Positions 60,742 through 64,000 of a stretch of DNA of 64,000 bases are shown piece by piece (position 1 is the stretch's first letter; every line of letters starts with the position of its first letter). The position numbers and the translations under genes are program-made. The notes below the pieces were generated by a model. It made no database searches, was not told where the DNA came from, and was given only the letters and a program-made list of their open reading frames with translations. Source of the stretch: Flavobacteriales bacterium (GTDB lineage: Bacteria > Bacteroidota > Bacteroidia > NS11-12g > UBA955); NCBI GenBank assembly GCA_947447955.1, contig CANFLS010000007.1, positions 1 to 64,000 on the forward strand, read 5' to 3'.

Positions 60742-61605
60742 ATGGCAGACAGAAAACCTTATCAGTTAGTGAGTAGAGAGTGGCAATCAAACGATACTAC
60801 TTTCAAAGTTAGAGGAACAGAAATTGGCAAGGAATTGCTCATGATTGCTGGACCTTGTGCGGTTGAGAACAAGGAACAAATTTTTACCATTTCTGAGTTT
60901 TTGTCTAAACAAAACATTAAGTTTTTAAGAGGTGGCGCATACAAACCTCGCACGAGCCCTTATTCTTTTCAAGGTTTAAAAACAGAAGGTTTGGTATTAT
61001 TGAGGGACGCAGCCGACAAATATAATATGGGTGTAGTTTCTGAAATAATGAGCATAGATAAAATTGATGAATTCAATGAATATGTTGATATATTTCAAGT
61101 TGGAACTAGAAATATGCAAAACTATCCATTATTAAGAGCTTTAGGGAAAGTAGATAAACCTATACTTTTAAAAAGAGGAATGAGCAGCACCATCGAAGAA
61201 TGGCTTTTGGCAGCAGAGTATATTGTATCAAGTGGAAATGAAAAAGTAATTCTTTGTGAAAGAGGAATTAGAACATTTGAAACAGCCACAAGAAATACCA
61301 TTGATATTTCTGCAATTCCAATGGTAAAAATGCTCAGTCATTTGCCAATTATTTTAGATCCGAGTCAAGGAACTGGCCATAGAGAAATAGTATCACCAAT
61401 TTCAGCAGCAGCAATCGCAGCTGGTGCAGATGGATTGATTATAGAAGTACATAATCAACCTGAAGAAGCTTTAAGCGATGGTGAACAAAGTTTATTCTTA
61501 GATCAGTTTGAAAACTTACTTCCAATCTTAAGTAGTCAGGCAAATTTAAGAAATAAGCGTTTCGATTATGAAACAAATACATTGAAGCCAAGCTTCAATA
61601 ACTAA
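60742..61605 (+). CDS. aroF: 3-deoxy-7-phosphoheptulonate synthase (type I-beta DAHP synthase)
   Basis: First step of the shikimate pathway: PEP + erythrose 4-phosphate to DAHP. The 287-residue (beta/alpha)8 protein has the N-terminal MIAGPCAVENKEQI near residue 36, FLRGGAYKPRTSPYSFQGL, YVDIFQVGTRNMQNYPLL, KPILLKRGMSSTIEEW, LCERGIRTFETATRNTID, LDPSQGTGHREIV and GLIIEVHNQPEEALSDGEQS. No chorismate mutase or ACT domain is fused, so feedback control is not evident. The start is ATG 60742-60744; an upstream TTG is rejected. The symbol is generic for DAHP synthase; isozyme assignment cannot be made. Confidence 0.9.
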   Translation: MADRKPYQLVSREWQSNDTTFKVRGTEIGKELLMIAGPCAVENKEQIFTISEFLSKQNIKFLRGGAYKPRTSPYSFQGLKTEGLVLLRDAADKYNMGVVSEIMSIDKIDEFNEYVDIFQVGTRNMQNYPLLRALGKVDKPILLKRGMSSTIEEWLLAAEYIVSSGNEKVILCERGIRTFETATRNTIDISAIPMVKMLSHLPIILDPSQGTGHREIVSPISAAAIAAGADGLIIEVHNQPEEALSDGEQSLFLDQFENLLPILSSQANLRNKRFDYETNTLKPSFNN

Positions 61606-61624
61606 AACACTTATTTAAGCCATT

Positions 61625-63193
61625 TCAAATAGCCTTCTTTCTGTTTATTACATAGTAAATAGGAATTCCTATCAAAACAATGATAATTCCATTTACAGCG
61701 ATTGTAAATTGACTAATTAATATCCCAATTGCAACGCAGCTCGCCAATAAGATATATACAATTGGCAAATAAGGATATCCCCATACTTTATAAGGTCTTT
61801 CGGCATTTGGTTCATCTATTCTTAATTTTATTAATCCAATAACCGTGATTATATAAAACAATAAAGAAGCAAACGTACAATAATTCAATAAGTCACCATA
61901 AGTGCCCGTTAAACACAACAAACTAGCCCAAACGGCTTGCATCCATAACGCGTTTGCTGGAACTCCTTTATTATTTTCCTTTGATGCGGATTTGAAAAAT
62001 AAACCGTTATCTGCCATTGCCTTGTAAAGTCTACTACCGGCCAATATTAATCCATTGTTACAACCAAAGGTGCTTATCATGATTAACGCCGACATAATCA
62101 GCAAACCCATTTTGTTTCTTTCAGATTGATCCAAAGAATTATTTGAAGTTTTATTCGTCACACCCATTAAAGCAGTTGCGGCTGCCGCTCCAACCCTATC
62201 TTCAACAGCATGAGAAATCCCATTTTCTACAACCACGTTTTGAGTAGCATTTTGAAGGATTTTTGTATGGTGTGCATCTTGCCCTTTCAACGGCAATAGC
62301 GCCATGAATGCCAAGTTGGCTAATACATAAACTATCGTAACCAAGGTAGTTCCAAATAATAACGCTTTGGGTAAGTTCTTAATGGGGTTCTTAATTTCAT
62401 TAGACATGAATGTAATGCCTTGCCAAGCATCTGAACTAAACAAACTACCCACCATTGATGAACTAAATGCCATAAGCAATCCAAATCCTGCTAAAACTTC
62501 CCAATGGCCCGTTACAAATGATTCACCTGTTGCAACAGAACTTTTAAATGCATAGGCAGTTGTGCCATCTTTGAAATTCGACGAAAAATAGTTTGTTACC
62601 CCGCTAATATTTCCCCCAAAAATCAAATATAAACCTGCAAAAATGATTGAAAATAAAGCTATGAGTTTTGCTATCGTAAATATTCTTTGAATCCACTTTC
62701 CTTCTTTTATACCCTGAGTATTTATTAAGGAAAGAAAAAATATCATTGAAACAGCAATTAGCTGGGATTTATTCAGTTTAAATGAAAAAGTATCGGTTAT
62801 ATGCCAATTAACTAAATAAGAATTTGGTCCCCACTCCGGTTTGAAAACTCCCAAATATTTGGCAAATGCCATAGCAACAGCTGCAATTACGCCAGTTTGA
62901 ATCACTGAAAAAACCGACCAGCCATAAACAAATCCTGTAACACGACCATAAATTCGGGTAATGAAATTATATTGCCCGCCGGCAGTAGGCATCATACTTG
63001 CCAATTCACCAAAAGAAAGTGCAGCAAGTAAAGTAATAATTCCCGCCAAAACCCATGCAAAAATGACATAATAGGCATTGCCTAACAAACGACCCATATC
63101 GGCGGTAACAATAAAGATACCACTTCCTATCATGCTACCAGAAACCAACAATGTGGCATCAAACAATCCTATTTTCTTTGAATTAATTTCCAT
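61625..63193 (-). CDS. APC-superfamily amino acid permease
   Basis: 522 residues with about twelve helices. LVSGSMIGSGIFIVTADMGR near residue 16 is the TM1 G-[ST]-G-IF motif. FGELASMMPTAGGQYNFI (TM2), YGWSVFSVIQTG and VGSLFSSDAWQGITFMSNEIKNP (TM6) are typical of LAT-type/APA family permeases. An extra loop of about 60 residues (LPLKGQDAHHTKILQ...) lies between TM7 and TM8. Substrate is unknown. It is followed on the same strand by another APC gene upstream, separated by a terminator, so each has its own transcript. Confidence 0.88.
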   Translation of the reverse strand: MEINSKKIGLFDATLLVSGSMIGSGIFIVTADMGRLLGNAYYVIFAWVLAGIITLLAALSFGELASMMPTAGGQYNFITRIYGRVTGFVYGWSVFSVIQTGVIAAVAMAFAKYLGVFKPEWGPNSYLVNWHITDTFSFKLNKSQLIAVSMIFFLSLINTQGIKEGKWIQRIFTIAKLIALFSIIFAGLYLIFGGNISGVTNYFSSNFKDGTTAYAFKSSVATGESFVTGHWEVLAGFGLLMAFSSSMVGSLFSSDAWQGITFMSNEIKNPIKNLPKALLFGTTLVTIVYVLANLAFMALLPLKGQDAHHTKILQNATQNVVVENGISHAVEDRVGAAAATALMGVTNKTSNNSLDQSERNKMGLLIMSALIMISTFGCNNGLILAGSRLYKAMADNGLFFKSASKENNKGVPANALWMQAVWASLLCLTGTYGDLLNYCTFASLLFYIITVIGLIKLRIDEPNAERPYKVWGYPYLPIVYILLASCVAIGILISQFTIAVNGIIIVLIGIPIYYVINRKKAI

Positions 63194-63216
63194 TAGATTT
63201 TAAAATAAACGAAACA

Positions 63217-63247
63217 AAAAACCCTTTTGAATATCAAAAGGGTTTTT
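63217..63247 (-). terminator. Terminator of the right-edge APC permease gene
   Basis: AAAAACCCTTTTGA and its complement form a 14-bp stem with a 3-base loop, 24 bases past the upstream gene's stop and 24 bases before the start of the next permease. Confidence 0.92.
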
Positions 63248-63270
63248 CAATTATACTAAATTAATTTGAA

Positions 63271-64000
63271 TTAATCTTTTTTATGTAGATGTGAATTTTT
63301 GCGACTGTATGCAAAATAGATAATTAAACCTATTAACATCCATACCAACGCTGCTTTTAAAGTAAATGCATCTAAGGCAATAATCATGGCTGTACAAACC
63401 AAAACACCAAGAATAGGAACCAATGGAACCAATGGAGTTTTAAATGGACGAGGCAAATCAGGATTACTCTTTCTCATGATAAGAATTCCCAAGCTCACCA
63501 AAACGAAAGCAAACAAGGTTCCAAAAGATGTTAAGTCACCTGCAATACTTCCTGGTACAAAGGCAGCAAAAGCACCTACAAAAACGAATAGGATCCAATT
63601 GGCTTTAAATGGAGTTTGAAACTTAGGATGAAGTTCACCAAACGCTTTAGGAATTAAACCATCTTGGCTCATTGAATAAAACACCCTGCTTTGACCCATA
63701 AGCATAACCAAAATTACAGATGAAAATCCTGCCAAAATAGCCAAAGTAACGCCTGTTCCGAGCCATTCGTAACCGGCCATATATGTTTTGATAACATAAG
63801 AAACAGAAGCTTCTTTTCCTGCTGTTGCAAATTCACTGTGGTGGGCAACACCTGTTAAAACGTGTCCAAAAAGAATATAAAGTATGGTACAAACAGCCAA
63901 AGAACCCAAAATACCAATCGGCATATCGCGTTTTGGGTTTTTCGCTTCCTGAGCAGTAGTACTTACAGCATCAAATCCAATGAATGCAAAAAATACAATT
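63271..64000 (-). CDS. APC-superfamily cationic amino acid permease, 5' end beyond the right edge
   Basis: The frame is open to the window edge; 242 C-terminal residues are visible and no start belongs here (an internal Met at 63922-63924 is not the start, since the conserved FFAFIGFDAVSTTAQEAKNP TM6 motif lies before it). This motif, VLMLMGQSRVFYSMSQDGLIPK and the late PDLPRPFKTPLVPLVPILG segment identify the cationic amino acid transporter (CAT/YfnA-like) branch. At least seven helices are visible. The stop is followed by a strong terminator. It is distinct from the neighbouring permease gene at 61625-63193 (different branch), so not a duplication. Confidence 0.9.
   Translation of the reverse strand, partial: IVFFAFIGFDAVSTTAQEAKNPKRDMPIGILGSLAVCTILYILFGHVLTGVAHHSEFATAGKEASVSYVIKTYMAGYEWLGTGVTLAILAGFSSVILVMLMGQSRVFYSMSQDGLIPKAFGELHPKFQTPFKANWILFVFVGAFAAFVPGSIAGDLTSFGTLFAFVLVSLGILIMRKSNPDLPRPFKTPLVPLVPILGVLVCTAMIIALDAFTLKAALVWMLIGLIIYFAYSRKNSHLHKKD

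Noticed and set aside
61625-64000. Tandem duplication of an APC permease
   Set aside because: The two proteins belong to different branches (LAT/APA-type and CAT-type), with dissimilar motifs and separate terminators.

Overview
The window looks like chromosomal DNA of a low-GC (roughly 36 percent by eye) member of the Bacteroidetes. The evidence is direct: three proteins end in type IX secretion (T9SS) sorting domains with a YPNP start; DUF1501/DUF1800, DUF4270, GH16 and TonB-dependent receptor genes are present; Shine-Dalgarno sequences are almost absent; and promoters carry the Bacteroidetes -7 box TAnnTTTG, in two tRNA promoters with a good -33 TTTG. I cannot name the species. No phage, insertion sequence, integrase or CRISPR array was seen. 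No stretch longer than about 300 bases lacks a gene.

Layout. 1-6.6 kb (minus strand): start of an RGG-repeat protein running off the left edge, a zinc-finger protein, ssb, and a five-gene operon nrnA-FKBP-rfbB-cysS-rsmE. 6.6-11.6 kb: an M16 protease with an AlbA_2 protein, sodA, pnuC, and tRNA-Gln-prs-rplY. 11.7-18.5 kb: a DUF1501/DUF1800 secreted pair, birA, rsfS, tRNA-Glu and tRNA-fMet, an SGNH-like membrane protein and an esterase-like protein. 18.5-29.3 kb: era, a membrane TPR-LuxR regulator, a GH16 glycanase, rfbA, tyrS, a T9SS cargo protein, a TonB-dependent receptor and a GT87-like membrane protein. 29.3-34.9 kb: a molybdenum cofactor operon moaA-moeA-tauE-moaD-moeB-moaE-moaCB. 34.9-46 kb: accessory genes, including an M28 peptidase gene interrupted by an in-frame TGA, a ChaN-like protein, a HipA-like kinase with DUF3037, a Tat-type pirin and several small membrane proteins. 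46-53.2 kb: a polytopic membrane protein, a T9SS sulfatase and an MBOAT/SGNH/SGNH-LysM O-acyl-transfer module. 53.2-57 kb: fdhA-fdhD-mobA, the likely user of the cofactor. 57-64 kb: dtd, panC, a short GlgA-like protein with DUF4270, DAHP synthase and two APC permeases, the second running off the right edge.

Most notable: (1) a dispersed motif TTGAGGGACA, exact ten times in 64 kb, five in each orientation, in several reading frames and once between genes; its 8-base core TTGAGGGA occurs about 20 times, far above chance, which suggests an uptake-, Chi- or architecture-type signal. (2) TAnnTTTG boxes that end only 3-8 bases before at least eight start codons, implying leaderless or nearly leaderless mRNAs; this also fixes several starts. 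(3) A probable cell-envelope O-acylation locus. (4) A nonsense codon exactly where the M28 family has its conserved Trp. (5) An unusual Moco operon with a MoaC-MoaB fusion and a MoeB-rhodanese protein that has lost its zinc cysteines.
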